Positions 35,584-44,978 of a stretch of DNA of 64,000 nt are shown here, one piece after another. The notes beneath the pieces were generated by a model. It did not search any database. It saw only the letters and a list, made by a program, of their open reading frames with translations, and had not been told where the DNA came from. The stretch's first letter is position 1. Every line of letters starts with the position of its first letter. The DNA comes from Neptunomonas japonica JAMM 1380 (lineage in GTDB: Bacteria; Pseudomonadota; Gammaproteobacteria; Pseudomonadales; Balneatricaceae): positions 1,684,501-1,748,500 of the forward strand of contig NZ_AP014546.1 of assembly GCF_016592555.1 (NCBI RefSeq). Direction: 5' to 3'. Made by a program: the position numbers and the translations under genes.

Positions 35584-36777
35584 TTACCCTTGAACCGCCG
35601 TAACCACTTCGTTAATCACTTCTCCTATGAGCTGGCAGTCGTCCTCACTGAAGGTGAGGGGAATGCGCATATCTAACAGCTTAGAGAGTATCTTTTCGGT
35701 TTTGGGTAGCTGTGGCAGCTCTTCGATATAGCGCCAGCTGTCGTAGCGGCTGGTGTAGTCTTTAGGGTCGGCATCGCCAAACCATTTAAGTACTACGCCT
35801 TGGTGCCCGCATTGCTCTACTACTTTGAGTATCTGCTCGGTGCTGAACTGCGGTAATGAGAACTGAATCGAGCTGGCAACAAAGTGCTCTGCTGCTGGGC
35901 GCGCCGGGATGTTAATCGCTGCACATTGGTTAAAGGCCTGTTCCAAGATACGGTAACGGGCATTCCAGCGGTTGCATTGCTTTTCTAGGTCAGCCAGTTG
36001 TGGGCGCAGTATGGCCGCACGTAGGTTGTCCATTCGCCCGCTATAGTTGGGCGTATCAAAGCGGATGTCGGCAAAGGTCTCTTTAGCCGGTGCTGCAAAG
36101 TGGCGTTCATACAACATGTATGAGCCGCTATGCATAATGGCGCGGGCCATCATATCTGGGTGATGCGTGGTTAAAAAGCCACCTTCGCCAGAGTTTATGT
36201 GTTTGTACGTCTGGGTGCTAAAGCAGGCGATATCACCATAGGTGCCGCTCTTTACGCCGTTCCAGCTTGCGCCCATGGTATGTGCGCAATCTTCAATCAG
36301 GAATAGGCCGTAGCGCTCGCATATCTCCATAATGCGATCCATATCAGCCAAGTGGCCGCGCATATGAGAGAGCATAAAGTACTTGGCACCACTGGCAGCG
36401 GCTTTGGCATCTAGGTCGTCTAGGTCGATGCAGTAATCTTCTGCTACATCTACCAGCACGGGAATAGCGCCACTGTTGTGAATTGCGCCAGGTACCGGTG
36501 CTAGTGTAAACGCATTACACAGTACTTTTTCGCCAGGCTCTACACCGGCAGCTCGCATGGCAATATGCAGTGCATAGCCACCCGAGGAGCATGCCAAGGC
36601 AAAGGGCACGCCCATATATTCTGCAAACTCGATCTCTAACAGGTCGGTTTCGCTTTTTTCATCTGGCAGTGTGTTGTAGCGATGTAAGCGCCCGGTGCGC
36701 ATGACCGCTACGGCGGCATCAATACCGCTTTCTGGGATTGATTCTTGCTGCGTAAACGATTTAGTAAATTGCTTCAT
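35584..36777 (-). CDS. DegT/DnrJ/EryC1/StrS-family PLP aminotransferase
   Basis: A 397-residue fold-type I aminotransferase. PLP contacts are visible: CSSGGYALHIAM, Asp163 in LIEDCAHTMGA, and Schiff-base Lys192 in STQTYKHINSGEGGF. Family members usually act on keto-sugars or small polyols such as scyllo-inosose. It lies 37 bases after the HpsN-like gene in one operon, so it probably handles a small hydroxy-ketone or amino alcohol of the same pathway, for example interconversion of 3-hydroxy-2-oxopropanesulfonate and cysteinolate; this substrate is inference. GC and codon use rise compared with the AT-rich islet on its left. Confidence 0.9.
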   Translation of the reverse strand: MKQFTKSFTQQESIPESGIDAAVAVMRTGRLHRYNTLPDEKSETDLLEIEFAEYMGVPFALACSSGGYALHIAMRAAGVEPGEKVLCNAFTLAPVPGAIHNSGAIPVLVDVAEDYCIDLDDLDAKAAASGAKYFMLSHMRGHLADMDRIMEICERYGLFLIEDCAHTMGASWNGVKSGTYGDIACFSTQTYKHINSGEGGFLTTHHPDMMARAIMHSGSYMLYERHFAAPAKETFADIRFDTPNYSGRMDNLRAAILRPQLADLEKQCNRWNARYRILEQAFNQCAAINIPARPAAEHFVASSIQFSLPQFSTEQILKVVEQCGHQGVVLKWFGDADPKDYTSRYDSWRYIEELPQLPKTEKILSKLLDMRIPLTFSEDDCQLIGEVINEVVTAVQG

Positions 36778-36814
36778 TCCTGCACTCCATAATAGTAGCC
36801 CTTAATCCCAAGGC

Positions 36815-38122
36815 TTAGTCGTAACGCTTCTGGTCGTATACGTGGAAGTCCCATTCATTTTCTGGGAAGTACTTACGTAAGCGCCAGTCACAAGCACGCG
36901 CGTGGCCTTCCATTCCTTCAACACGGGAGATACGAGAGCCGACAGCACTAAAGTCCAGATTCGCTGCTTCACTGATCTCTTGGTAAGTCAGAATCTTAAG
37001 GAATTTATGGACGTTCAAACCGCCGCTATAACGGGCCACTCTTTTGGTCGGTAGTATGTGGTTAGTGCCCGAGCATTTATCACCGTGCGTCACGGTTGCG
37101 CCTTCACCTAAAAACAGAGAGCCGTAGTTTTTAAGGTTATCGCGCCACCAGTCGGTGTCTGTTGTGAGTATCTGAAGATGCTCAGATGCGTATTCGTCAC
37201 TGACTTTTGCGCACTCTTCACGTGTTTCGCAGTAGATAATCTCGCCATGCAGATCCCACGCCGATTGCACCACGTCATGGTTTGGCATATCGGCCGCTAC
37301 TTTTGGCATGAGCTCAGCCACTTTCTCACCGATACGGCGGCTCGTTGTAAATAGCCATACCGGGGAGTCGTAACCGTGTTCAGCCTGTGAGACTAGATCT
37401 ACTGCAATGGTCATCGGGTCGGCACTGTCATCTGCGATGATGGCTGACTCAGTTGGGCCTGCAAATACATCAATACCCACTTCGCCAAACAATAGGCGTT
37501 TTGCTTCGGCTACATAGCCGTTACCCGGGCCTACGAGAATGTCTGCACTTACACCGGTGAACAGGCCTTTTGCCATGGTTGCAATGGCGTGTACGCCACC
37601 CATCTCAAGAATGATATCGGCACCGGCTAAATCCATGGCGTACACAATGGCAGGGTGCATGTTGCCATCTTTAGGGGGAGAGCAGGCAATAATGGTTTCT
37701 ACACCAGCGACTTTAGCGGTCGCAATACTCATCAGTGCCGACGCGGCATGTGAGTAGCGGCCACCTGGTACGTAGCAGCCCGCACAGTTAACAGGGATAA
37801 CTTTCTGGCCAAGCTTAACACCCGGTGCTGATTCAATTTCAAACTCGGTTAAGCTGGCGCGTTGTGCTTGTGCAAATGTTTTAACCTGCTGGTAAGCAAA
37901 TTGAATATCCTTTCGAGTTTGCTCAGGCACTTGTGCAATGAGAGCGGCACGCTTTTCGTCAGAAAGAATAAAGTCTCCCTGCCAGTTATCAAACTGTGCG
38001 GCGTATTCGCGTACTGCCGTTTCGCCTTCAGAATCGATACGTGCCAGCATCGTTTTAACAGTGGCATGAATGCGCTCATCGTTCTCAGCAACCGGAGCAT
38101 TGGACTTTTTCAGATATTCCAT
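36815..38122 (-). CDS. hpsN: HpsN-like sulfopropanediol dehydrogenase (HisD family)
   Basis: A 435-residue NAD- and Zn-dependent four-electron alcohol dehydrogenase of the histidinol dehydrogenase fold. Zn and catalytic residues are Gln246 and His249 (SQAEHGYDS), Glu314-His315 (YASEHLQIL), Asp348 (THGDKCSGTNH) and His407 (EGMEGHARA). The GDKCSGTNHILPTKRVARYSGG form, rather than GDYxxGxNHVLPT of HisD, is what I know from HpsN enzymes that oxidise 2,3-dihydroxypropanesulfonate to sulfolactate. No his genes are nearby. The adjacent aminotransferase and CSAD-like decarboxylase suggest the amino-alcohol cysteinolate, which would yield cysteate, as an alternative substrate. First gene of the operon, divergent from a LysR gene. 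Confidence 0.8.
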   Translation of the reverse strand: MEYLKKSNAPVAENDERIHATVKTMLARIDSEGETAVREYAAQFDNWQGDFILSDEKRAALIAQVPEQTRKDIQFAYQQVKTFAQAQRASLTEFEIESAPGVKLGQKVIPVNCAGCYVPGGRYSHAASALMSIATAKVAGVETIIACSPPKDGNMHPAIVYAMDLAGADIILEMGGVHAIATMAKGLFTGVSADILVGPGNGYVAEAKRLLFGEVGIDVFAGPTESAIIADDSADPMTIAVDLVSQAEHGYDSPVWLFTTSRRIGEKVAELMPKVAADMPNHDVVQSAWDLHGEIIYCETREECAKVSDEYASEHLQILTTDTDWWRDNLKNYGSLFLGEGATVTHGDKCSGTNHILPTKRVARYSGGLNVHKFLKILTYQEISEAANLDFSAVGSRISRVEGMEGHARACDWRLRKYFPENEWDFHVYDQKRYD

Positions 38123-38359
38123 TGGTGCACCTATATGTGTTTTGTACGTTACGTACGTTTTTTATTGTTGTGGCTCGTATGGGTCGCTAGGTTGTTATAA
38201 CTGGACCTAGCGCATACGCTACCGTGATGGTTAGATAGTAGGAGTAGTAGGCTTGGGCTGACCAATGCTATTTTTAAAGTGGGCGGTTACTTTTCGGTAT
38301 AGGTTGGTTTTCTGTAAGGTTAGTTACGCACTATTTATAATAATTACAAGGGCTTATTG

Positions 38360-39277
38360 ATGGAACTTAAGTGGTTAAAAGACTACGTTGCCTTGCTAGA
38401 ACAAGGTAGCTTTTCAAAGGCAGCTGAGTCTCGTTTTGTGACACAGCCCGCTTTTAGCCGGCGTATTCGCTCGCTTGAAAACTGGCTCGGTGTCAGCTTG
38501 GTCGACCGTAATCAATACCCCACAACGTTCACACCCGCAGGTGAAGCGTTTGCAGAACAAGCGCGGCAGCTCATTGGCCAAACCTATGCGGTGCGTAATC
38601 AAATGCGCGATATTAGCGCGGCACGCGAGCAGTTATTGATAATGTCCCAGCATGCCTTGGCGGTATCTTTTTTCCCTTCTTGGATGCAAACCCTAGAAGC
38701 CTTGGCCGATGGTGCGTTAATTAAAGTAGAAACAGGTAACCTGCACGATAACGTTGAGGCTTTTTTATCAGGCAATGGCGACTTTTTATTGTGTTACTCC
38801 TCTACCGATATCTTCTGCCAGTTACAGCGCGATGATGTAGAGAGCCTACAAGTGGGTGTTGATGAACTCGTACCCGTGACGGCGGTTGATGCAACAGGAA
38901 AGGCGCTTTTTGCTTTAGAAGAGGGTAAGCCTCTCAAGCTATTAAGCCATCCTGCGGAGTCCTTCTTTGGGCGTTTGTTACAGCGCGAATGCCTGTCGCG
39001 TTTGCCTGCGGATTTAAGTATTAATTTGGCGTGTGAAAATGGTTTGTCAGAAGCACTTAAAGCATTGGTTTTAAAAGGTTATGGCATGGCTTGGCTGCCA
39101 AGAAGCTTGATCAGCAGTGAGCTTGCCTCTGGCCAATTACAGCGGCTAGAAGAGCCGCTGCATACGGTTGATCTGAGCATTAAACTCTTTAGACTTCGCC
39201 AATCCCGTAGCGCAGCAGCAGAGCAGTTTTGGCAGTATTTACAGGAGCTATATAAGCAAACTAGCGGTGGCGATTAG
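38360..39277 (+). CDS. LysR-family transcriptional regulator
   Basis: A 305-residue regulator. Helix-turn-helix residues 5-60 (WLKDYVALLEQGSFSKAAESRFVTQPAFSRRIRSLENWLG), then the periplasmic-binding-like effector domain. ATG at 38360 is preferred over the TTG one codon upstream; AAGG lies nine bases before it. It is divergent from hpsN across 237 bases and 160 bases upstream of the CSAD-like decarboxylase, so it is the probable activator of both arms. Confidence 0.94.
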   Translation: MELKWLKDYVALLEQGSFSKAAESRFVTQPAFSRRIRSLENWLGVSLVDRNQYPTTFTPAGEAFAEQARQLIGQTYAVRNQMRDISAAREQLLIMSQHALAVSFFPSWMQTLEALADGALIKVETGNLHDNVEAFLSGNGDFLLCYSSTDIFCQLQRDDVESLQVGVDELVPVTAVDATGKALFALEEGKPLKLLSHPAESFFGRLLQRECLSRLPADLSINLACENGLSEALKALVLKGYGMAWLPRSLISSELASGQLQRLEEPLHTVDLSIKLFRLRQSRSAAAEQFWQYLQELYKQTSGGD

Positions 39278-39437
39278 CTCTACTGAGCACAGCGGGTTTT
39301 AGTCGCCATGCCGAAAAGTAATCGCATTAAAGTAAATCAGCATTGGTCGGGGCGTTAACGCCAAATCTATACTGATTAGCATTAATGGCGAGTGTGGATT
39401 TGAAAAAGCACCTCGCGATGCTACCGGAGATCTACAA

Positions 39438-40844
39438 ATGCAAGAAAGCCTCGAACTACTATCCCGCGCGATCAATGAGTGGATGCCTAAGAACAGACCG
39501 GTATCTCAGAACCCTAGCGCGCCAGAGCTTGAAAAGATTCTGGATGTTTCTTTAGGCGAACAAGGGTGTGATCAGCAATCTTTAGAAGACGCGATCAAAG
39601 CGTATTTACATTACAACCCTGATGCATCACAGGTCGATTTCTTTAAGCTGCTCTATTCAGGGCGCAACAAGCATGCCTTGCTTGGTGATTGGATTACCAG
39701 CCTAAGCAACGCCACTATGCATACCTACCAAGTAGGGCCTGTCGCTACCTTGATGGAGCTAGAGTTGATTCGCCAGTGGAATAAGCTGGTGGGCTTTAAT
39801 GATGGCAAGAATGAGGGCGAGGGTGTCATGGTTGCCGGTGGCAGCCAAGCTAATTTAATAGGAATGATGCTAGCGCGTCACCATGTGTGCCCCGACTACA
39901 AAACAAAGGGTGCGGGCGGGCGTACATTGGTCGCTTATGTTTCGGACCAAGCGCATTACTCCGGGCAAAAAGCCGCTAACGTGCTTGGCATAGGTACGGA
40001 TAACTTAATTGCGGTTGCCAGTGATGACAACGGGCGTATCTGCCCTGTGGCGTTACAACAAGAGATTGATAAAAGCGTGGCGCAGGGCCATATCCCTTTC
40101 TATATTGGCATAACTGCCGGTACTACGGTCATTGGTGCTTATGATCCGGTAGCCGCGTGTAGCAAGATTGCGCGTGCGCACAACATTTGGTTGCACATTG
40201 ATGGTGCGTGGGGCGGGCCTATTCTGTTCTCAGAGCAGTATCGTCACCTGTTGGCCGATAGCCATCTGGCAGACTCCTTCACGTGGGATGCCCACAAGCT
40301 GATGAATGTGCCGATAACGGCTGCGGTTATTTTGGTCAAACATGAAGGCGCATTAAGAGCCTGTTGTTCTGGTGGTGGCGGTGAATACCTGTTCCATGCT
40401 GATGAAAACGCCGCTTATAACTTAGGTGAGCGTTCTATCCAATGTGGCCGCCGTGCTGATGCATTAAAAGTGTGGCTAAGCTGGAAAGCCATCGGTAACC
40501 AAGGCTTTGCTGCTAAGATTGATCATCTGCAATCTATTAAAGCGGAATGCGTTGAGATGGTTGAGCAGAGTGAGTCCTTAGAAATGCTGGCGCCTTCTGT
40601 ATACCTTAATGTGTTGTTCCGCTATCGCCCTGAGCATATGACGGATGAGCAGGAGATCCGCAAACTGAACATCGAGATCTGTAAAACTATGATGCGCAAC
40701 GGCGGTCCGTATGTCGATTATGCGCAGTACAAAGGACGCTACGGTATCCGCTTAATATTGGCCAATGGTGAGGTCACTCGAGAGCATATATCTGTGTTGT
40801 TAGATCAGTGCGAGTTGGTTGGCCGAGAGTTGGCTGGGCAATAA
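39438..40844 (+). CDS. CSAD/GAD-like group II PLP decarboxylase (putative cysteate decarboxylase)
   Basis: A 468-residue fold-type I decarboxylase. PLP features: His173 (SDQAHYS), Asp255 (LHIDGAWGG) and Lys287 (TWDAHKLMN). The YLFHADE...IQCGRRADALKVWLSWKAIGNQG region strongly resembles animal cysteine sulfinate decarboxylase, which also acts on cysteate to give taurine. Glutamate or aspartate decarboxylation cannot be excluded. The CGGAG ribosome site is about eleven bases before the ATG. Placement beside the HpsN-like dehydrogenase and a sulfonate island supports cysteate to taurine, which would connect to Xsc after transamination. The taurine aminotransferase is not in the window. Confidence 0.85.
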   Translation: MQESLELLSRAINEWMPKNRPVSQNPSAPELEKILDVSLGEQGCDQQSLEDAIKAYLHYNPDASQVDFFKLLYSGRNKHALLGDWITSLSNATMHTYQVGPVATLMELELIRQWNKLVGFNDGKNEGEGVMVAGGSQANLIGMMLARHHVCPDYKTKGAGGRTLVAYVSDQAHYSGQKAANVLGIGTDNLIAVASDDNGRICPVALQQEIDKSVAQGHIPFYIGITAGTTVIGAYDPVAACSKIARAHNIWLHIDGAWGGPILFSEQYRHLLADSHLADSFTWDAHKLMNVPITAAVILVKHEGALRACCSGGGGEYLFHADENAAYNLGERSIQCGRRADALKVWLSWKAIGNQGFAAKIDHLQSIKAECVEMVEQSESLEMLAPSVYLNVLFRYRPEHMTDEQEIRKLNIEICKTMMRNGGPYVDYAQYKGRYGIRLILANGEVTREHISVLLDQCELVGRELAGQ

Positions 40845-40883
40845 GCTAGAGGGATAACAATATGCAGATGGTAGATGCAGAGC

Positions 40884-41435
40884 TTAGTAATGCTCGCATG
40901 TGTCCGTTGCTTTGTGGTCCGCTAGCTTGTCGTCTGATTCGCGCAGGCGTCTTGCCATCTCTCTGGATAGGTTGAGTAGCAATATTCCAAAGTCAGTAGG
41001 GAGTGTCTCATGTAGCCCATAGAATACGCTACATGAGACCTGCAAGATGATGCAGTTTTCACTAGCAACGCTATCACCTACGCGATTGTGAAGACCGATC
41101 ATCGCGACTGAACCGATCTCTTGGCCAAACTGATAATCACGGATATGTTTGGCTTTGTTTTCTCGAATTTTAAAAAATTGGATGCAGCCTTTTAAAATCA
41201 CAAAGAAACTATTGCCAGGCTCATTGTACGAAAATAGGGTTTCACCCTTATTGAGTTCGAACACATGGCCATTATCTAATAGATAGTGGATGGCATCAGG
41301 ACTGAGTGCCCCTAATGTGGAGGCTCCTCTGAAATACTCTATCCCATACTGTTCTAGTAATTCGCTACCGATTACACTTTTCACTTTATTATCCAAGTCA
41401 GCTTTAATACTGAACATTGCGTGTGGTAAATACAC
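40884..41435 (-). CDS. Crp/Fnr-type cyclic-nucleotide-binding protein without HTH
   Basis: A 183-residue protein with a cNMP-binding beta-roll at about 50-160 (FELNKGETLFSYNEPGNSFFVILKGCIQFFK, GQEIGSVAMIG) but ending in a helix without a DNA-binding winged helix. It starts with GTG at 41435 or ATG at 41417. It may sense a ligand and act through a partner, or be a decayed regulator. It is 78 bases downstream of the MocR-type gene on the same strand, so the two are probably co-transcribed. Confidence 0.75.
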   Translation of the reverse strand: MYLPHAMFSIKADLDNKVKSVIGSELLEQYGIEYFRGASTLGALSPDAIHYLLDNGHVFELNKGETLFSYNEPGNSFFVILKGCIQFFKIRENKAKHIRDYQFGQEIGSVAMIGLHNRVGDSVASENCIILQVSCSVFYGLHETLPTDFGILLLNLSREMARRLRESDDKLADHKATDTCEHY

Positions 41436-41513
41436 TCGCCAAAAGTCCTTTTTATAGGCGCTGTTTTGTAGGTTACTTCCTATCTACTTTGTCATAGTTA
41501 CAGTGCTTTAAGT

Positions 41514-42980
41514 TCAAGACATTTCTTGTATGAGCTCTGAGAGTATCTTTATGCCAGACTCAATTGCTTCCGGTGAAATAGCAGAAAAGCCAAGTTTAAT
41601 GTAATTATGGGGTAAATTATCACCGTAGTGATAGCTGTCTCCAGAGATAATAAGTAAGCCTTTTTCTGCGGCTATGCCTTTTAGCTCGGCGGTGTCTATG
41701 TGCATAGGAACGCGGCACCAAAAAGAGGATCCGCCAGAGGGGAGCGTATAACTGCCAGGCATGTACTGGTCTAAAGCGGCGGCCATAATTTCACTGCGCT
41801 GCTGAAAACTGCGGGCAAGTTTGCGCAAAAGTGCATCGTGATAGCCCTGCGCTAGAAACAAAGCAACGGCTCGCTGGTTGTTAAGGGGTGGGTGGCGCAC
41901 CATCAGCTGGCGAAGGTTTCTGGCCTCTTGTATGAGTGCTTTGGGGCCCACCATAAAACCCATTCTTAAACCGGGCGCTAAGGTTTTGGAGAGGCTGCCT
42001 ATATAAAGTACGCGGTCGTGCTTATCGAGGCTTTTTAGGGCTGGTATAGGGTTGGAGTCGTAATTCATCTCCATTTCGTAATCATCTTCAAAGATGATGA
42101 AGTCGTCGTTACGTGCTTTATCCAGTAACGCTTGGCGTCTTTCTAATGGCATCGTTACTGTTGTCGGGCATTGGTAGCTGGGCGTGATATAGATCGCATC
42201 GCAATCTGTTAAACGCTCATCAAGTACCAAGCCATCTTGGTCGACAGGGAGGCTTATCACATTAGCACCAAACACATCGGCGATATGTGCTGCACTCACA
42301 TAGCCTGGGTCTTCGATGCCAAAATTTGATGTTTTGTCTAGTAGTAACTGTGCTAGCAGGTAAAGCGCTTGCTGTGAGCCCACGGTGATGAGAATTTCAT
42401 CCGCATTAGCCTGGATACCACGGCTAGGCAAAATGCGTTTTTGTATCTGCTCTATCAACATTGGGTCATCACTGTCGTAGCGGTCTGAGGTCCAATCTCG
42501 GATCGCCTGAACACTGACGGCATCACGCCAGCATTTTCGCCAGTTATCGATAGGAAAGAGTTTTGAGTCGAGTTGTCCATACACAAATGGATAGGGGTAG
42601 GATTGCCATGAATACGCCAAGCTTGGGTTGGATTGGCTACCTGCTGTTACTTTTAGTTTTAGTGTCCAATCAACCGTGTCTTTGTTTTCTTGCGGTGCTT
42701 TTGCCAAATTCTTTTTAAGGTGATCGGGTAAGAAGTGATGGTCGACAAAATAGCCGCTACGTTCTACTGATGTCAGGTAGCCGTCTGCAGCGAGTTCATC
42801 ATAGACCAGCACAATGGTATTGCGGGCGACATTGAGGGTTTTGGCTAAGCTGCGGCTCGAAGGTAATGGCTTATCGATCGGAAGGAAGCCTCCCAGAATA
42901 GCATTGACTAGCTGCTGGCGAATCTGGCTTTGTAAGGTCGCTGCGTTCTCGTCTCTTTTTAAGTGGAACAGCGTAGACAT
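41514..42980 (-). CDS. MocR-type regulator (TauR/PdxR-like)
   Basis: A 488-residue GntR-type winged helix (residues 14-80, QLVNAILGGFLPIDKPLPSSRSLAKTLNVARNTIVLVYDEL) fused to an aminotransferase-class I domain with SLSKTLAPGLRMGF carrying the PLP lysine. TauR, the activator of taurine catabolism in Rhodobacter, and EnuR for ectoine have this architecture and bind an amine-PLP adduct. By context it may respond to taurine or another aminosulfonate, but the family is broad. It is divergent from the GMC dehydrogenase gene. Confidence 0.92.
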   Translation of the reverse strand: MSTLFHLKRDENAATLQSQIRQQLVNAILGGFLPIDKPLPSSRSLAKTLNVARNTIVLVYDELAADGYLTSVERSGYFVDHHFLPDHLKKNLAKAPQENKDTVDWTLKLKVTAGSQSNPSLAYSWQSYPYPFVYGQLDSKLFPIDNWRKCWRDAVSVQAIRDWTSDRYDSDDPMLIEQIQKRILPSRGIQANADEILITVGSQQALYLLAQLLLDKTSNFGIEDPGYVSAAHIADVFGANVISLPVDQDGLVLDERLTDCDAIYITPSYQCPTTVTMPLERRQALLDKARNDDFIIFEDDYEMEMNYDSNPIPALKSLDKHDRVLYIGSLSKTLAPGLRMGFMVGPKALIQEARNLRQLMVRHPPLNNQRAVALFLAQGYHDALLRKLARSFQQRSEIMAAALDQYMPGSYTLPSGGSSFWCRVPMHIDTAELKGIAAEKGLLIISGDSYHYGDNLPHNYIKLGFSAISPEAIESGIKILSELIQEMS

Positions 42981-43326
42981 AATGTGGGTCGCCTTCTTAT
43001 TGTTATCGTTTTAGAGCGCATACTTTAGTGGTTGCTAGCTTTCTAGAACCGCTCTTCTCTCATTCTTTATTTAAGTAATACCTTTATTTTCTATAAATGT
43101 CACTTGAGAAAACTCATTATTATTACCATTTTTAATAATATTGAGACTTTAGATATCAAAATATTTAATTTTTGTTGATTTATGTTTTCATAAAAACGAT
43201 ACTTTTGGAATCGAATGTTGCTGTAAATGTTGCTTTGTTCGTTTGTGACTGTGTTTGGCAAGGATAGAAACTTTCGTTTTGAGTTTGTTATGTCGTTGTT
43301 GAACGAGCAAATAAAAATAAAAAGAG
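42981..43326. promoter_or_regulatory. Divergent promoter region, MocR gene and GMC dehydrogenase gene
   Basis: 346 very AT-rich bases without a gene. It carries the promoters for both flanking genes and is the natural place for MocR binding; typical paired direct-repeat sites were not identified by eye. Confidence 0.5.
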
Positions 43327-44949
43327 ATGGTGTCAGTTATGTCTTTAGAGAATGCCTACGACTATATCGTGATTGGTGCGGGTTCTGCCGGGTGTGTGAT
43401 GGCAAACCGTTTATCTGAAAATCCAAATCACCGCGTACTAATTTTGGAAGCAGGTAACAAGGATCGTAACCCTTGGATACATGTCCCCATCGGCTATTTT
43501 AAGATTATGCATAACCCCAAGACCGATTGGTGTTACGTGACTGAACCAGATCCAGGTATTAATAATCGCCAGCTACAATGGCCTCGTGGAAAGGTATTAG
43601 GTGGGTCGAGTTCATTGAACGGGTTGCTATACGTACGCGGCCAAAAAGAAGATTACGATGACTGGGCGGCTCTGGGTAACAGGGGCTGGTCTTATGATGA
43701 AATATTGCCCTACTTCAAAAAGTCAGAAAATCAGGAACGTGGCGCTAGTAAATACCATGGAGAGGGCGGCCCTCTCGCCGTTTCTAATATCCGTATACAC
43801 CGTGAGATTTGTGACAAATTTATTGATGCAGCCGAGCAAGTAGGTATTCCTCGTAACGATGATAGCAATGGTGAAACACAAGAAGGTGTGGGTTACTTCC
43901 AGCTGACCATTAATCAAAATGGTACTCGTTGTAGTACTGCGGTGGGCTTTTTGCGCCCTGCTTTAAAGCGACCCAACCTTGATGCTGCCACTAATGCCTT
44001 AGTACACCGTATAGAGTTTGAGGGTAATCGTGCTGTGGGTGTCACTGTTTCTATTAAAGGTGAAAAGCAAACCATTCGCTGTCATAAGGAAGTGGTATTG
44101 TCGGCAGGTGCTATTAACTCTCCACAAATCCTGATGCTGTCAGGTATTGGTGAGAAAGAAGAGCTCGCTAAACATAATATCCCTTTAGTTCAACATCTTC
44201 CTGGCGTAGGCAAAAACCTACAAGATCACCTGCAGATTCGAACGATCTATAAGGTTAATAAACCAATTACTTTAAACGATGAAGTTAACAATCCCATTCG
44301 CAAAATGTTGATGGGCATGGAATACGCTTTGTTCCGTACTGGCCCCTTGACCATGGCGGCCAGCCAAGTTTGTATCTTCACTAAAACAGATGAACAGATG
44401 GAGCGCCCTGATATTCAATATCATTTGCAGCCGCTCAGCGCTGATAAGCCGGCTGATGGTACGCATCGGTTCTCTGCATTTACCGCCTCTGTATGTCAGT
44501 TGCGCCCAACCAGTACTGGGACTATTGCGCTTAAGAGTGCAAACCCTGAAGAATACCCAGCGATTCATCCAAACTATTTAGCAACAGAAGAAGATCAAAA
44601 AACAGCCATTGAAGCCATTAAGACTACGCGCCGTATTATTTATGCGCCCGCTTTAGCACCGTTGATTAAAGAAGAGCATGAGCCAGGGTTGCAGTACCAA
44701 ACAGATGAAGAGCTACTTGAATATGCTCGCAATCGCGCCACAACTATTTATCACCCAACAGGTACATGCAAAATGGGCAGTGATGAAATGGCTGTTGTTA
44801 ATGACCGTTTACAGGTTTATGGCGTTGACGGTTTGCGCGTGGTGGATGCATCGATTATGCCCATTATCGTATCGGGAAATACCAATGCACCGACAATCAT
44901 GATTGCAGAAAAAGCATCTGACATGATGAAAGAAGATGAGCAGAAGTAG
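43327..44949 (+). CDS. iseJ: GMC-family FAD alcohol dehydrogenase, IseJ/BetA-like
   Basis: A 540-residue choline-dehydrogenase-type flavoprotein. FAD motif GAGSAGCVMANRLSE, GMC signature 1 WPRGKVLGGSSSLNGLLYVRG, signature 2 VVLSAGAINSPQILMLSGIG, and active-site His476 (IYHPTGTCKMG) and Asn518 (VSGNTNAPT) are intact. IseJ, an isethionate dehydrogenase described in Cupriavidus, is of this family and sits beside an IclR regulator and a transporter, as here; oxidation of isethionate would give sulfoacetaldehyde for Xsc. Choline dehydrogenase is unlikely because no betaine aldehyde dehydrogenase is nearby. An ATG at 43339 is an alternative start. Substrate is inferred from context. Confidence 0.75.
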   Translation: MVSVMSLENAYDYIVIGAGSAGCVMANRLSENPNHRVLILEAGNKDRNPWIHVPIGYFKIMHNPKTDWCYVTEPDPGINNRQLQWPRGKVLGGSSSLNGLLYVRGQKEDYDDWAALGNRGWSYDEILPYFKKSENQERGASKYHGEGGPLAVSNIRIHREICDKFIDAAEQVGIPRNDDSNGETQEGVGYFQLTINQNGTRCSTAVGFLRPALKRPNLDAATNALVHRIEFEGNRAVGVTVSIKGEKQTIRCHKEVVLSAGAINSPQILMLSGIGEKEELAKHNIPLVQHLPGVGKNLQDHLQIRTIYKVNKPITLNDEVNNPIRKMLMGMEYALFRTGPLTMAASQVCIFTKTDEQMERPDIQYHLQPLSADKPADGTHRFSAFTASVCQLRPTSTGTIALKSANPEEYPAIHPNYLATEEDQKTAIEAIKTTRRIIYAPALAPLIKEEHEPGLQYQTDEELLEYARNRATTIYHPTGTCKMGSDEMAVVNDRLQVYGVDGLRVVDASIMPIIVSGNTNAPTIMIAEKASDMMKEDEQK

Positions 44950-44978
44950 AGTAACGGGCGAGGGTGGAGCCATAAAAA

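Noticed and set aside
36815..38122. Histidinol dehydrogenase of histidine biosynthesis
   Set aside because: The fold is HisD, but the GDKCSGTNH form is HpsN-like and there are no his genes; the neighbours concern sulfonates or amino alcohols.
43327..44949. Choline dehydrogenase BetA
   Set aside because: Same GMC family, but no betB, betI or betT is nearby; the IclR and TRAP context favours isethionate.
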